From Streptomyces echinatus (GTDB lineage Bacteria > Actinomycetota > Actinomycetes > Streptomycetales > Streptomycetaceae), in NCBI RefSeq assembly GCF_014203595.1, contig NZ_JACHJK010000001.1, positions 498,582 to 562,581 of the forward strand: a stretch of 64,000 nucleotides of DNA, written 5' to 3'. Shown piece after piece: positions 44,995 to 52,499 of the stretch. A model generated the notes under the pieces. It worked only from the letters and a program-made list of their open reading frames with translations. It was not told the DNA's origin and made no database searches. The position numbers and the translations under genes are program-made. Every line of letters starts with the position of its first letter. The stretch's first letter is position 1.

Positions 44995-45438
44995 GTGACC
45001 GCCACCGACCGTTCTCTTGAGCTCATCCACACCGCCGCCCAGGCGGCCGCCGACAAGCTCGCCCACGACGTCATCGCCTACGACGTGAGCGACGTGCTGT
45101 CGATCACGGACGCCTTCCTCCTCGCGTCCGCGCCGAACGACCGCCAGGTCAGGGCCATCGTCGACGAGATCGAGGAGCGCCTGCTGAAGGAACTCGGCGC
45201 CAAGCCGGTCCGCCGCGAGGGGGACCGTGAGTCCCGCTGGATCCTGCTGGACTACGTCGACATCGTCGTCCACGTCCAGCACAGCGAGGAGCGCGTCTTC
45301 TACGCCCTGGAGCGGCTGTGGAAGGACTGCCCCGAGCTGGACCTGCCCGCCGACGCCAAGGCCACCCGCGGCAAGGCCGCGGAGCACGCCGAGCTGCAGG
45401 CCGCCGAGGCCGACCAGGAGCCGGGCGGGGAGTGGTGA
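44995..45438 (+). CDS. rsfS: Ribosomal silencing factor RsfS
   Basis: The 147-aa protein from GTG 44995 carries the RsfS/Iojap core: VIAYDVSDVLSITDAFLLAS, NDRQVRAIVDEIEERL, REGDRESRWILLDYVDIVVHV and an FYALERLW end. A 35-residue charged C-terminal tail is extra. RsfS binds L14 and blocks subunit joining under nutrient limitation. Its stop overlaps the start of the next gene (ATGA at 45435-45438 area), so the two are translationally coupled. An in-frame upstream start at 44935 is less likely. Confidence 0.93.
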   Translation: MTATDRSLELIHTAAQAAADKLAHDVIAYDVSDVLSITDAFLLASAPNDRQVRAIVDEIEERLLKELGAKPVRREGDRESRWILLDYVDIVVHVQHSEERVFYALERLWKDCPELDLPADAKATRGKAAEHAELQAAEADQEPGGEW

Positions 45439-46106
45439 TGAGCGCCACGGGTGAGGTGACCGACCGCAAGGGCCGGGGCCGCCGCATCATCCTGTGGCGG
45501 CACGGCCAGACCTCGTGGAACGTGGAGCGCCGCTTCCAGGGCAGCACGGACGTCGAGCTGACCGAGACGGGCATCGGCCAGGCCCGCCGCGCCGCCCGGC
45601 TGCTCGCCTCCCTGCGGCCCGACGCGATCGTCTCCTCGGACCTGCAGCGGGCCGCGAACACGGCCGCCGAACTGGCCGCCCTCACCGGCCTCGACGTCAC
45701 CCACGAGGAACACCTGCGCGAGACGTACGCGGGTGTCTGGCAGGGGCTGACGCACGAGGAGATCATCGACCGCTACGGGGAGCAGTACGCCGCCTGGAAG
45801 CGGGGCGAGGCCGTCCGCCGCGGCGGCGGCGAACTGGAGACCGAGGTCGCCGACCGCGCCGCCCCCGTCGTGCTGCGGCACGCCGAGAAGCTGCCCGAGG
45901 ACGGCACCCTGGTCGTCGTCAGCCACGGCGGCACCATCCGCACCACCATCGGCCGGCTCCTCGGCCTGGAGGCCGGGCACTGGGAGAGCCTCGGCGGCCT
46001 CTCCAACTGCTGCTGGTCCGTGCTCGGCCAAGGTGCCCGCGGCTGGCGCCTGCTGGAGCACAACGCGGGCACCCTCCCGGAGCCCGTCCTCGGCGACGAC
46101 GACTGA
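45438..46106 (+). CDS. Histidine phosphatase family protein (phosphoglycerate mutase-like)
   Basis: The ATG at 45438 overlaps the rsfS stop and gives 222 aa. The phosphoacceptor motif is LWRHGQTSWN; the second catalytic His is in VVSHGGTIR. GSTDVELTETGIGQA and the Glu of LRETYAGVWQG also fit the family. Substrate is unknown; members in this operon position are often labelled phosphoglycerate mutase or GpgP-like without proof. It ends the nadD-LCP-rsfS operon, just before the tRNA-Ala gene. Confidence 0.9.
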   Translation: MSATGEVTDRKGRGRRIILWRHGQTSWNVERRFQGSTDVELTETGIGQARRAARLLASLRPDAIVSSDLQRAANTAAELAALTGLDVTHEEHLRETYAGVWQGLTHEEIIDRYGEQYAAWKRGEAVRRGGGELETEVADRAAPVVLRHAEKLPEDGTLVVVSHGGTIRTTIGRLLGLEAGHWESLGGLSNCCWSVLGQGARGWRLLEHNAGTLPEPVLGDDD

Positions 46107-46133
46107 CCGTCCCGAGGAGCCCCGGCCCCGGAT

Positions 46134-46163
46134 TTCACTTTCTGGCAGGTCACAGGCTAAAGT
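46134..46163 (+). promoter_or_regulatory. Candidate promoter of the first tRNA-Ala gene
   Basis: TTCACT (46134-46139) and TAAAGT (46158-46163) are 18 bp apart, about 60 bp before the mature tRNA. The region is AT-richer than its surroundings. Confidence 0.45.
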
Positions 46164-46167
46164 TCTT

Positions 46168-46199
46168 CTTGTTCGCCCCGCCGAGCGGGGCGAAACAAG
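46168..46199 (+). other. Hairpin in the tRNA-Ala 5' leader
   Basis: CTTGTTCGCCCC (46168-46179) pairs with GGGGCGAAACAAG (46187-46199) with a single bulge. It would form in the precursor just upstream of the tRNA, or act as terminator for the preceding operon. Confidence 0.5.
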
Positions 46200-46226
46200 A
46201 CATGCGGCTCCGGTCGCATGACGCCA

Positions 46227-46299
46227 GGGGCTATAGCTCAGTTGGTAGAGCGCCTGCATGGCATGCAGGAGGTCAGGAGTTCAATTCTCCTTAGCTCCA
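46227..46299 (+). tRNA. tRNA-Ala (anticodon GGC)
   Basis: A 73-nt sequence folds as a full cloverleaf. The acceptor arm GGGGCTA pairs with TAGCTCC, the D arm contains AGCTCAGTTGGTAGAGC, and the anticodon stem CCTGC/GCAGG holds loop ATGGCAT (anticodon GGC). The T arm is CAGGAGTTCAATTCTCC-like. The discriminator base is A and CCA is not encoded. An identical copy lies at 50698-50770. Confidence 0.97.
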
Positions 46300-46341
46300 C
46301 TGATCGACACTCTATTGAGTTGTCAAAGATCGGTGATGAGG

Positions 46342-46369
46342 ATCCCGTCCCCTCAGGGGGCGGGATTTT
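46342..46369 (+). terminator. Intrinsic terminator after the first tRNA-Ala
   Basis: ATCCCGTCCCC (46342-46352) pairs with GGGGGCGGGAT (46356-46366), with a 3-nt loop followed by TTT. It also lies at the 3' end of the opposing regulator gene. Confidence 0.85.
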
Positions 46370-46375
46370 CTGTGT

Positions 46376-47242
46376 TCAACGGTGGTCGGTCCCGCTCAGG
46401 TACGAAGGCTCTCTTCGCTCCCGCAGCACCGCCAGCTTCGCCCGCGCCTCCTCGTCCGCCGGGTTGTAGACCACGATCCGGCACTCGGGCATCCCGTCGA
46501 GGGAGAGCGACTGCGAGGTCATCCGTATCTCGCCGACGCCGCCATGGCGGAACGTCTTCACCCGGGGGCCGGGAGGCGCCACGGTGCCACTCGCCCACAG
46601 CTCCGCGAACCAGGGGCTCGCCGCCGACAGCTCGCGTATGTACTCCTCCCAGGCCGGCTCGCCCACATGTCTGCCGTAGGACGACCGCAGGGTCGCCACC
46701 ATCAGTGGCAGCTCCTTCTCCCGGTGCACCACCGGACAGGCTCCCTCCGGCAGCGTGAACACCGTCCACAGCACGTTCGGCAGGCCCGCCCGGATCTTCG
46801 GCAACAGGAACAGGTCTCGATACGCCGCGTTGGTGGCCAGGACGTCGTACCGCGAGTTGTAGACCACCGCCAGCAGCGGGTCCAGGGCGTCGACGATGCC
46901 CTGCACCTCCGCGCTGATCCGCCGGGTCAGACCCGCGGGGGCCGACTGGAAGGGCACCTCCGCCAGGCGGTACAGATGTTCCCGCTCCGGCGGGTCCAGC
47001 CGCAGTGTGCGCGCGACCGCGTCCAGCACCTGCGGCGAGGCGTTGATCGGCCGGCCCTGCTCCAGCCACGTGTACCAGGTCACGCCCACGCCCGAGAGCT
47101 GGGCGACCTCCTCCCGGCGCAGCCCCGGTGTGCGCCGCCGCAGACCCGGGGGCATCCCCACGTCGGCCGGTGTCACCCGCGCCCGCCGGTTGCGCAGAAA
47201 AGCGGCCAGCTCCGGCCTGCGCCGCTGTGTACTCGTCCTCAT
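46376..47242 (-). CDS. XRE-family regulator with MmyB-like C-terminal domain
   Basis: From the ATG at 47242 the product is 288 aa. The N-terminal helix-turn-helix domain (about 5-80) has LAAFLRNRRARVTP, GLRREEVAQLSGVGVTWYTWLEQG, which is the signature of this family. The C-terminal ligand-binding-like domain (about 100-275) includes NSRYDVLATNAAYRDLF. Such regulators usually repress an adjacent gene and respond to small molecules or fatty acids. The divergent MFS exporter gene starts 124 bp away with palindromes between. ATGs at 47272 and upstream are alternatives but give non-conserved extensions. Confidence 0.85.
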   Translation of the reverse strand: MRTSTQRRRPELAAFLRNRRARVTPADVGMPPGLRRRTPGLRREEVAQLSGVGVTWYTWLEQGRPINASPQVLDAVARTLRLDPPEREHLYRLAEVPFQSAPAGLTRRISAEVQGIVDALDPLLAVVYNSRYDVLATNAAYRDLFLLPKIRAGLPNVLWTVFTLPEGACPVVHREKELPLMVATLRSSYGRHVGEPAWEEYIRELSAASPWFAELWASGTVAPPGPRVKTFRHGGVGEIRMTSQSLSLDGMPECRIVVYNPADEEARAKLAVLRERREPSYLSGTDHR

Positions 47243-47293
47243 CGTCCGCCCCCCGTCATCCCCATCCTCCATCGTCGGCACACCGGCTCGTCG

Positions 47294-47318
47294 CTGCCAG
47301 GTGCTGGCAGTACCAGCA
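47294..47318. promoter_or_regulatory. Overlapping palindromic operator in the regulator-exporter intergenic region
   Basis: CTGCCAG-GTG-CTGGCAG (47294-47310) is a perfect 7-bp inverted repeat. TGCTGG-N5-CCAGCA (47302-47318) is a second 6-bp inverted repeat overlapping it. They lie between divergent genes, the expected place for the operator of the adjacent regulator. Confidence 0.5.
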
Positions 47319-47366
47319 TCGGCGGGCACTCGGCACCCGTACCGGCCCGTGGTCAGGCTCGACGCC

Positions 47367-48902
47367 ATGACGACGACATCCCCGACCGGCCCGGACACCG
47401 AGCCCGTCCCGAACCTTGCGAAGAGTCAACCACCCGGCACTGACAGTGACTCCCCGGTCACCGGCCGAGCCGAAGCATCCAGCACGGACAGTGAAGCAGC
47501 CGCCACTGACAATCGGTCCCGGCTGCTGCTCGGGGTGCTGCTCGGCGCCCTGTTCATGGCGGCCCTGGACGTCTTCATCGTGAACGTCGCGGCGCCCACG
47601 ATCGGTTCCGATCTGCGCGCCTCGGGCGCCGACCTGCAGCTGGTGGTCGCCGGTTACGCCATCACCTACTCCGTGCTGATGATCACCGGGGCCCGGCTCG
47701 GCGACCGGCTCGGGCACGGACGGGTCCATCTCGCCGGACTGGCCGTGTTCACCGCCGCCTCCCTCGCCTGCGGACTGGCGCGGGGTTCGACCGAGCTCAT
47801 CGTGTTCCGGCTGGTGCAGGGCGCGGGATCGGCCCTGATGATCACGCAGGTGCTCAGCCTCATCCAGCGCATGTTCACCGGAGAGGCCCGGGCGCGGGCG
47901 CTCGGCGCCTACTCGGCGGTCCTGGCCGTCGGTGCGGCGGCCGGACAGGTCGTCGGTGGCGTGCTGGTCAGCGCCGACCTGTTCGGCACCGGCTGGCGGC
48001 CGGTGTTCCTGGTCAACGTGCCGGTGGGCGTCGTGCTGCTCCTGCTGGGCCGGCGCGTCCTGCCGCTGGGCGGCGCGGGCGGGCGGGAGCGGGCCCGGGC
48101 GCTCGACCTGCCCGGCCTGGTGCTGCTCGGCGCCTCCGTGTCGCTGCTGACGGTGCCGCTGGTGCTCGGCCAGGAGGAGGACTGGCCGCGGTGGTCCTGG
48201 CTGTCGCTGGCCGGAGCCGTGGCGCTGTTCGCCGTGTTCTGCGGCCACGAGGCCCGGCTGGCCCGGCGGGGCGGCGCCCCGCTCATCACGCCCCGGGTCC
48301 TGCGGCACCCCGGCGTCGGCGGGGCCGTGTTCCGGATCCTCGCCGCGATGTCCGTCAACGCCGGCTTCCTCTTCGCGCTGACCCTGCACGTCCAGGGCGG
48401 CCTCGGCTACAGCGCCCTGCGGGCCGGGCTGACCTTCGGACCGACCGCCGTCGTCTTCGGCGCGGTCAGCCTCACCTGGCGGAAGTGGCCGGCGGCCTGG
48501 CAGCGGGCCCTCGCCCCGGCCGGGTTCGCGCTCACCGCGGTGTCCGTCGCCGGCGTGGGACTCGCCTTCCACGGCGGCGGCGACGGGGGAGCGGTTCTGT
48601 ACGCCGGGTTCGCGGGCACGGGCGCCGGGCTGGCGCTCGCCTTCAGCCCGACGCTCACCGGGGCGCTGGCCACCGTGCGGCCCGAGGACGCGGCGGACGC
48701 CAGCGGTCTGCTGGCGACGGTCGCGCAGCTCGGTCAGCTGATCGGTGTGGCGTCCTTCGGCACACTGTTCCTGAACCGGCTTGAGTCGTTCGGACCGCTG
48801 GGGCCGTATAGCTCCGCGGAGGCCTTCTCGGTATGCGCCTGGGCCCTGGCCGGAACGGCTGCGGTGGGAGCTGTGTCCGGACTGGTACTGAGGCGTCGCT
48901 GA
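47367..48902 (+). CDS. MFS drug exporter, DHA2 (14-TMS) type
   Basis: The ATG at 47367 gives 511 aa. A 50-residue polar Ser/Thr/Pro-rich N-terminus precedes about fourteen helices. Motif A is seen as GARLGDRLGHGRVHLAGL, motif B-like RLVQGAGSALM, motif C-like AVGAAAGQVVGGVL and the helix 1 motif ALDVFIVNVAAPTIG. This is the DHA2 family of proton-coupled multidrug exporters. It is divergent from the MmyB-like regulator, which probably represses it. Substrate is unknown. Confidence 0.9.
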   Translation: MTTTSPTGPDTEPVPNLAKSQPPGTDSDSPVTGRAEASSTDSEAAATDNRSRLLLGVLLGALFMAALDVFIVNVAAPTIGSDLRASGADLQLVVAGYAITYSVLMITGARLGDRLGHGRVHLAGLAVFTAASLACGLARGSTELIVFRLVQGAGSALMITQVLSLIQRMFTGEARARALGAYSAVLAVGAAAGQVVGGVLVSADLFGTGWRPVFLVNVPVGVVLLLLGRRVLPLGGAGGRERARALDLPGLVLLGASVSLLTVPLVLGQEEDWPRWSWLSLAGAVALFAVFCGHEARLARRGGAPLITPRVLRHPGVGGAVFRILAAMSVNAGFLFALTLHVQGGLGYSALRAGLTFGPTAVVFGAVSLTWRKWPAAWQRALAPAGFALTAVSVAGVGLAFHGGGDGGAVLYAGFAGTGAGLALAFSPTLTGALATVRPEDAADASGLLATVAQLGQLIGVASFGTLFLNRLESFGPLGPYSSAEAFSVCAWALAGTAAVGAVSGLVLRRR

Positions 48903-48971
48903 CCGTATTGGTCCGGTCGTGGCAGAATCAAACGGCCGGAAGGGGGCGCGGCCCGACGGGAGGGAGTAGCG

Positions 48972-49145
48972 ATGCCTGCGAGCATCCTCGAGGAGGTCGG
49001 CCACCTCCTCGGTGCGGCGTTGATACGGGACACGACCACCCGGCTGAGCTGCCCTTCCTGCGGTTCCGCGCATGTGGCGCAAGTTCTCGGCGACAATGGC
49101 GGAATCTCCTACGTGTGCACGGCCTGCGGCCACAGCTGGAGCTGA
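48972..49145 (+). CDS. 57-aa zinc-ribbon protein
   Basis: The ATG at 48972 follows GGGAG. The 57-aa product has two CxxC knuckles, CPSCG and CTACG, 21 residues apart with an aromatic SYVC context. This is a typical zinc ribbon as found in small DNA- or RNA-associated proteins. Its stop is 3 bp from the next small gene, so they are probably co-translated. Function is unknown. Confidence 0.7.
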   Translation: MPASILEEVGHLLGAALIRDTTTRLSCPSCGSAHVAQVLGDNGGISYVCTACGHSWS

Positions 49146-49148
49146 TCA

Positions 49149-49382
49149 ATGGGTGCACACAGGCGGAAGTGCGACTGGTGCGGCAGCGGAACGCCGATCG
49201 TCCGTGACATGGAGCCGATCAATCCCGATTACCAGTACTGGTGCGAGGAATGCGCGCGGGCGCTGATCATAAAAGGCGACCCGATCGAGACGTACCGGGA
49301 ACTGGAGGGCGAGCCGATCTACGGCCGGCTCCTGGAGGAGCACTGCACGCTCAAGCGGTTCTACCAGTTCGTCACGGCTTGA
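49149..49382 (+). CDS. 77-aa cysteine-pair protein of unknown function
   Basis: The 77-aa product from ATG 49149 begins MGAHRRKCDWCGSG and has a second pair in YWCEECARALI, together a likely four-Cys zinc site. The rest is charged (GDPIETYRELEGEP) with RFYQFVTA at the end. The gene follows the zinc-ribbon gene directly. Its last 11 bp overlap the 3' end of the opposing mannosyltransferase gene. Confidence 0.7.
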   Translation: MGAHRRKCDWCGSGTPIVRDMEPINPDYQYWCEECARALIIKGDPIETYRELEGEPIYGRLLEEHCTLKRFYQFVTA

Positions 49383-50583
49383 CGCGGACCCTGTCCCGTC
49401 CGGGCCTCGGCAACGATGTCCGGGCCAGTGCGAGGAAAAGCGCGCCGGTCCCTCCGTAGGCGGCCGACAGCACCAAGTCCGCCCCGGTCAGGTGCAGTTC
49501 CGGTCGGCCGGTGCCGTGCGGCACCCACCAGGGGACGTACGAGCAGAAGACGAGCAGGGAGCCCAGGGCGGCCGCGCGGTGCCCGCGCGACCACAGCAGC
49601 ACCACCAGTGGCACGCACCACACCCAGTGGTGGGTCCATGACACCGGACTGATCAGCAGGGTGGTGATCGCGCAGGCGCACACCGCCCAGGCCCGCCGCC
49701 CCCGCAACTCCGCCCGCACGGCCACCGCGAGGCCCGACACGGCCACCACGGCCGCGCAGACCGTCCAGAGGGCTCCCGGGTCGGGCGTGTGCAGAAGGCG
49801 GCCCAGGACGCCGCGCAGGGCCTGGTTGGCGGTGTCCTCCGGCTGCCCGACCCGGCTCGCGCGGAACACCATGTCCGTCCAGAACCGCCAGGAGTCGTAC
49901 GGCAGGACGGCCGCCGCCAGCACGGTCGCCCCGGCGAACGCGACGGCCGCCCCGCGCGCGTGCCGCAGCCACGGCTGCCCGCCCCCGCCCCCGCGGCGGT
50001 CCACGATCCCCGTGGCCAGCAGGAACACCGGGAACAGTGCGGGGGTCAGCTTGACCGCCGTGGCCAGCCCGAGGCCCACCCCCGTCCAGCGGTCGTACCC
50101 CCCGGCGGGGCGGCGGGTCAGGTCCCACAGCACCAGGACGGCCAGCAGCAGGTTGATCTGGCCGTAGCGCACGGTCGTCCACACCGGCTCGCACCACACG
50201 GCCGATGCGGCGGTCCAGCAGACGGTCTCCACGTGCGCGTGGCCCACGAGCCGCAGCGACAGCCCCACGAGCATCACCAGGAGGGCGAGATTGCCGGCCG
50301 TCGCCACCGTGCGCAGGAGCGCGGGGTCCAGCAGGGGCAGCGGGGTGAACAGCAGGGCGGCGAACGGCGGGTAGGTGGTGGGCAGGTGTGCGGCCGTCGC
50401 GCGCAGGGCGTACAGGTCGCCGCCGGCGCGCACGGCGGCGCCCTCGGCCCGGTAGACCATCAGATCGATCATCGACACGTGCGCGGCCCGCTGAGCGGCC
50501 CAGAACGCCGTGAACGACACCAGGCACACCCCCAGGGCGAGCCTGGTCCGGCGGCGGGCTGGGGGCGACGCGATCATGGTCAT
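49372..50583 (-). CDS. GT87 (DUF2029) family polyprenol-phosphate-mannose-type mannosyltransferase
   Basis: From the ATG at 50583 the product is 403 aa with nine to eleven hydrophobic helices. GT87 features are the acidic residue after helix 1 (MIDLMVYRAEG), YPPFAALLFTPL, a QINLLLAVLVL helix and SPVSWTHHWVWCVP. Actinobacterial GT87 enzymes transfer mannose from polyprenyl phosphate to PIMs or lipoglycans at the outer membrane face. The acceptor here is unknown. ATG at 50577 is an equally good start. It is antiparallel to the tRNA that follows. Confidence 0.82.
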   Translation of the reverse strand: MTMIASPPARRRTRLALGVCLVSFTAFWAAQRAAHVSMIDLMVYRAEGAAVRAGGDLYALRATAAHLPTTYPPFAALLFTPLPLLDPALLRTVATAGNLALLVMLVGLSLRLVGHAHVETVCWTAASAVWCEPVWTTVRYGQINLLLAVLVLWDLTRRPAGGYDRWTGVGLGLATAVKLTPALFPVFLLATGIVDRRGGGGGQPWLRHARGAAVAFAGATVLAAAVLPYDSWRFWTDMVFRASRVGQPEDTANQALRGVLGRLLHTPDPGALWTVCAAVVAVSGLAVAVRAELRGRRAWAVCACAITTLLISPVSWTHHWVWCVPLVVLLWSRGHRAAALGSLLVFCSYVPWWVPHGTGRPELHLTGADLVLSAAYGGTGALFLALARTSLPRPGRDRVRVKP

Positions 50584-50627
50584 GAAACCGACATTAGCGG
50601 CCGTATCGGAGCGAAGCCGAAACCGAT

Positions 50628-50656
50628 TTGGTGCTACGCCCCCAGGCCTGTAATGT
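50628..50656 (+). promoter_or_regulatory. Promoter of the second tRNA-Ala gene
   Basis: TTGGTG (50628-50633) and TAATGT (50651-50656) are 17 bp apart, about 40 bp before the tRNA. The match to the vegetative consensus is good. Confidence 0.6.
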
Positions 50657-50697
50657 TTACGACGTCGCCAGGGAAACCGGGCGAAACAACAAAACAA

Positions 50698-50770
50698 GGG
50701 GCTATAGCTCAGTTGGTAGAGCGCCTGCATGGCATGCAGGAGGTCAGGAGTTCAATTCTCCTTAGCTCCA
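50698..50770 (+). tRNA. tRNA-Ala (anticodon GGC), second copy
   Basis: The 73 nt are identical to the gene at 46227-46299, including the anticodon loop ATGGCAT. The leader shares the short GGGCGAAACAA sequence with the first copy but otherwise differs, as do the 3' flanks. Confidence 0.97.
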
Positions 50771-50777
50771 CAGAAAT

Positions 50778-50812
50778 CGAAGGCGGATCATCCGATGGAT
50801 GGTCCGCCTTCG
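50778..50812 (+). terminator. Terminator after the second tRNA-Ala
   Basis: CGAAGGCGGA (50778-50787) pairs perfectly with TCCGCCTTCG (50803-50812), with an internal ATCC/GGAT pairing. Confidence 0.75.
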
Positions 50813-50841
50813 GCGTGTTGTGCAAGAAGTCACAGTGGTAC

Positions 50842-50880
50842 GAGGGGGCGGGCCACCCGGCTCGGGTGGCCCGCCCCCTC
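50842..50880. terminator. Perfect 17-bp hairpin between convergent units
   Basis: Arms 50842-50858 and 50864-50880 are perfectly complementary with a 5-nt loop. The hairpin lies immediately downstream of the NuoF-like gene (minus strand) and after the tRNA terminator (plus strand), so it probably acts bidirectionally. Confidence 0.75.
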
Positions 50881-50888
50881 GCGTCGGC

Positions 50889-52499
50889 TCAGCGGCCGAG
50901 TGCGCGCCGGCCACGCCCCTGGGAGAGCACCGGCAGATTGCGCGACGGCGCCTGCCCGCGCGTGTCCTCCTCCAGGCGCAGGGCGAGCGCCGGGCAGCGG
51001 CGCACCGCCCGCAGCGCCTTCGCCTCCGCGTAGCGCGGCACCTGTGCCTGGGCGACGGTCGGGAAGCCGTCGGCGCCGAGCTCGAACACCTCGGGAAGGA
51101 TGTCCGCGCAGAGCCCGTGGCCCCGGCAGAGCGTCCAGTCGACGAAGATCTTCTGGCGGCTGGAGCCGGTCTCCTCGGGCTCCCCGCCGCCGGGGACGCC
51201 CGTGGGGGCCCTGCCCCCCTCGAAGAGCGGCAGAACGCCCTCCACGGGCCGCCCGCAGCCGTTTCCGAGGACATGGGCGGCCAGGTCGTCGGTGAACGCC
51301 TTGATGGTCGACTCCAGGAACATCGCCGAGCCGTCCGGGTGCGAACACGCCCCGCGCCGCTTGACGTTCTTCGCGACCTGCTTCAGCGCCTCCAGGGCGG
51401 CCGGTCCGCCGCCGTTCAGGATGTCCTCCATCCCGCGCGCGGCGGCGGGCAGTCCGAGGTAGCAGGGCCCGCACTGGCCGGCGCTCTCCTCGGCCAGCCA
51501 CTGGGCCACCCGCAGCGACTCGCCGAGCGGGCAGGTCTCCTGAGTGATCGGCAGGATCGCGCCCGCGCCCAGCGCACCGCCCACCGCGTCCAGGGAGTTG
51601 CGGGAGACGATCGCCTCGTTGACCGTGGCCGCGTCGATCCACTTGCCGTGATAGCCGCCGGTCAGCACGCCCTGCGGCACCGGCGGGGCGCCGGCCAGCT
51701 GCAGCACGTAGCGCAGCGGCACGCCCGTGGGTACCTCGATCACCATCGGGCGGGCGACCGCGCCGGACACGGTGAGCATCACCGTGCCCGGCTCGTCGTA
51801 CAGGCCCGTGTTGCCGTAGCGCTCGGGACCGATGCGGGCGGCGATGGCCAGCTGCGCGAACGTCTCCGCGTTCGACAGCAGCGTGGGCGCGCCGCCGACG
51901 CCGCTCTGCGAGGCGCTGATCTTGCGGCCGGGCGGGACCGCCGGGCCGCCGTCGACCGAGCGGATCAGCGAGGCGGCCGCGCCGGTGACCATGCGCACCG
52001 GATTGCGCTGCACCCACGCGCGCAGCGCCGATCTACGGCTGTTGCTCAGCCCGCGCTCGGCGAGCGCGGCCTCCATGGAGCGCTGCGTGGACTCCCGGGT
52101 GACGCCGATGACGAGCGTGCGCGCGCCGAGCGCCTCGGCGCACAGCAGCGCGCCGTCCAGGATGAGGTGCGGGGCACGGTTGATCAGCACCGTGTCCTTG
52201 CGGCACGCCGGTTCGTCCTCGCTGCCGTTGACCACGACGACCGGGCGCACCCCGCGCTTGATCGCCGACTCGGCGACCGAGCGCAGCTTCTTGTGGAAGG
52301 GGAAACCGGCACCACCGCGGCCCCTGAGGTTGATGCCTTCGGCGAGCTGGGCGAGCTGTTCGCCGCCCAGCGGGTCGAGCGGCCCGTGCACCTTCAGATG
52401 CATGGGCAGATCGAGCCGCTCCACAAGGTCGAAGCCCGACGTGAGCTGGGGAAGCCCGACCACGCGGACTTCGGGGACGTCGGGCAGGGCCTCGTTCAC
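50889..52499 (-). CDS. NuoF-like flavoprotein with SLBB and C-terminal ferredoxin domain
   Basis: The 536-aa protein starts at GTG 52499, overlapping the upstream stop by GTGA. The FMN/NADH-binding part has RGRGGAGFPFHKK and VVVNGSEDEPACRKD, followed by an SLBB-like region. The iron-sulfur segment reads SAGQCGPCYLG plus GACSHPDG, so the first Cys of the usual NuoF SCGxCxPC set is replaced by Ala. Near the C-terminus CRGHGLC...CPAL is a [3Fe-4S]/[4Fe-4S] ferredoxin signature. It is not part of a nuo operon. Coupling to the cytochrome b gene suggests transfer from NAD(P)H or ferredoxin to membrane heme. Confidence 0.82.
   Translation of the reverse strand: MNEALPDVPEVRVVGLPQLTSGFDLVERLDLPMHLKVHGPLDPLGGEQLAQLAEGINLRGRGGAGFPFHKKLRSVAESAIKRGVRPVVVVNGSEDEPACRKDTVLINRAPHLILDGALLCAEALGARTLVIGVTRESTQRSMEAALAERGLSNSRRSALRAWVQRNPVRMVTGAAASLIRSVDGGPAVPPGRKISASQSGVGGAPTLLSNAETFAQLAIAARIGPERYGNTGLYDEPGTVMLTVSGAVARPMVIEVPTGVPLRYVLQLAGAPPVPQGVLTGGYHGKWIDAATVNEAIVSRNSLDAVGGALGAGAILPITQETCPLGESLRVAQWLAEESAGQCGPCYLGLPAAARGMEDILNGGGPAALEALKQVAKNVKRRGACSHPDGSAMFLESTIKAFTDDLAAHVLGNGCGRPVEGVLPLFEGGRAPTGVPGGGEPEETGSSRQKIFVDWTLCRGHGLCADILPEVFELGADGFPTVAQAQVPRYAEAKALRAVRRCPALALRLEEDTRGQAPSRNLPVLSQGRGRRALGR

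Noticed and set aside
46227..50770. Integrative element bounded by tRNA att sites
   Set aside because: Both repeats are complete functional tRNA genes, and no integrase, excisionase or replication gene lies between them.
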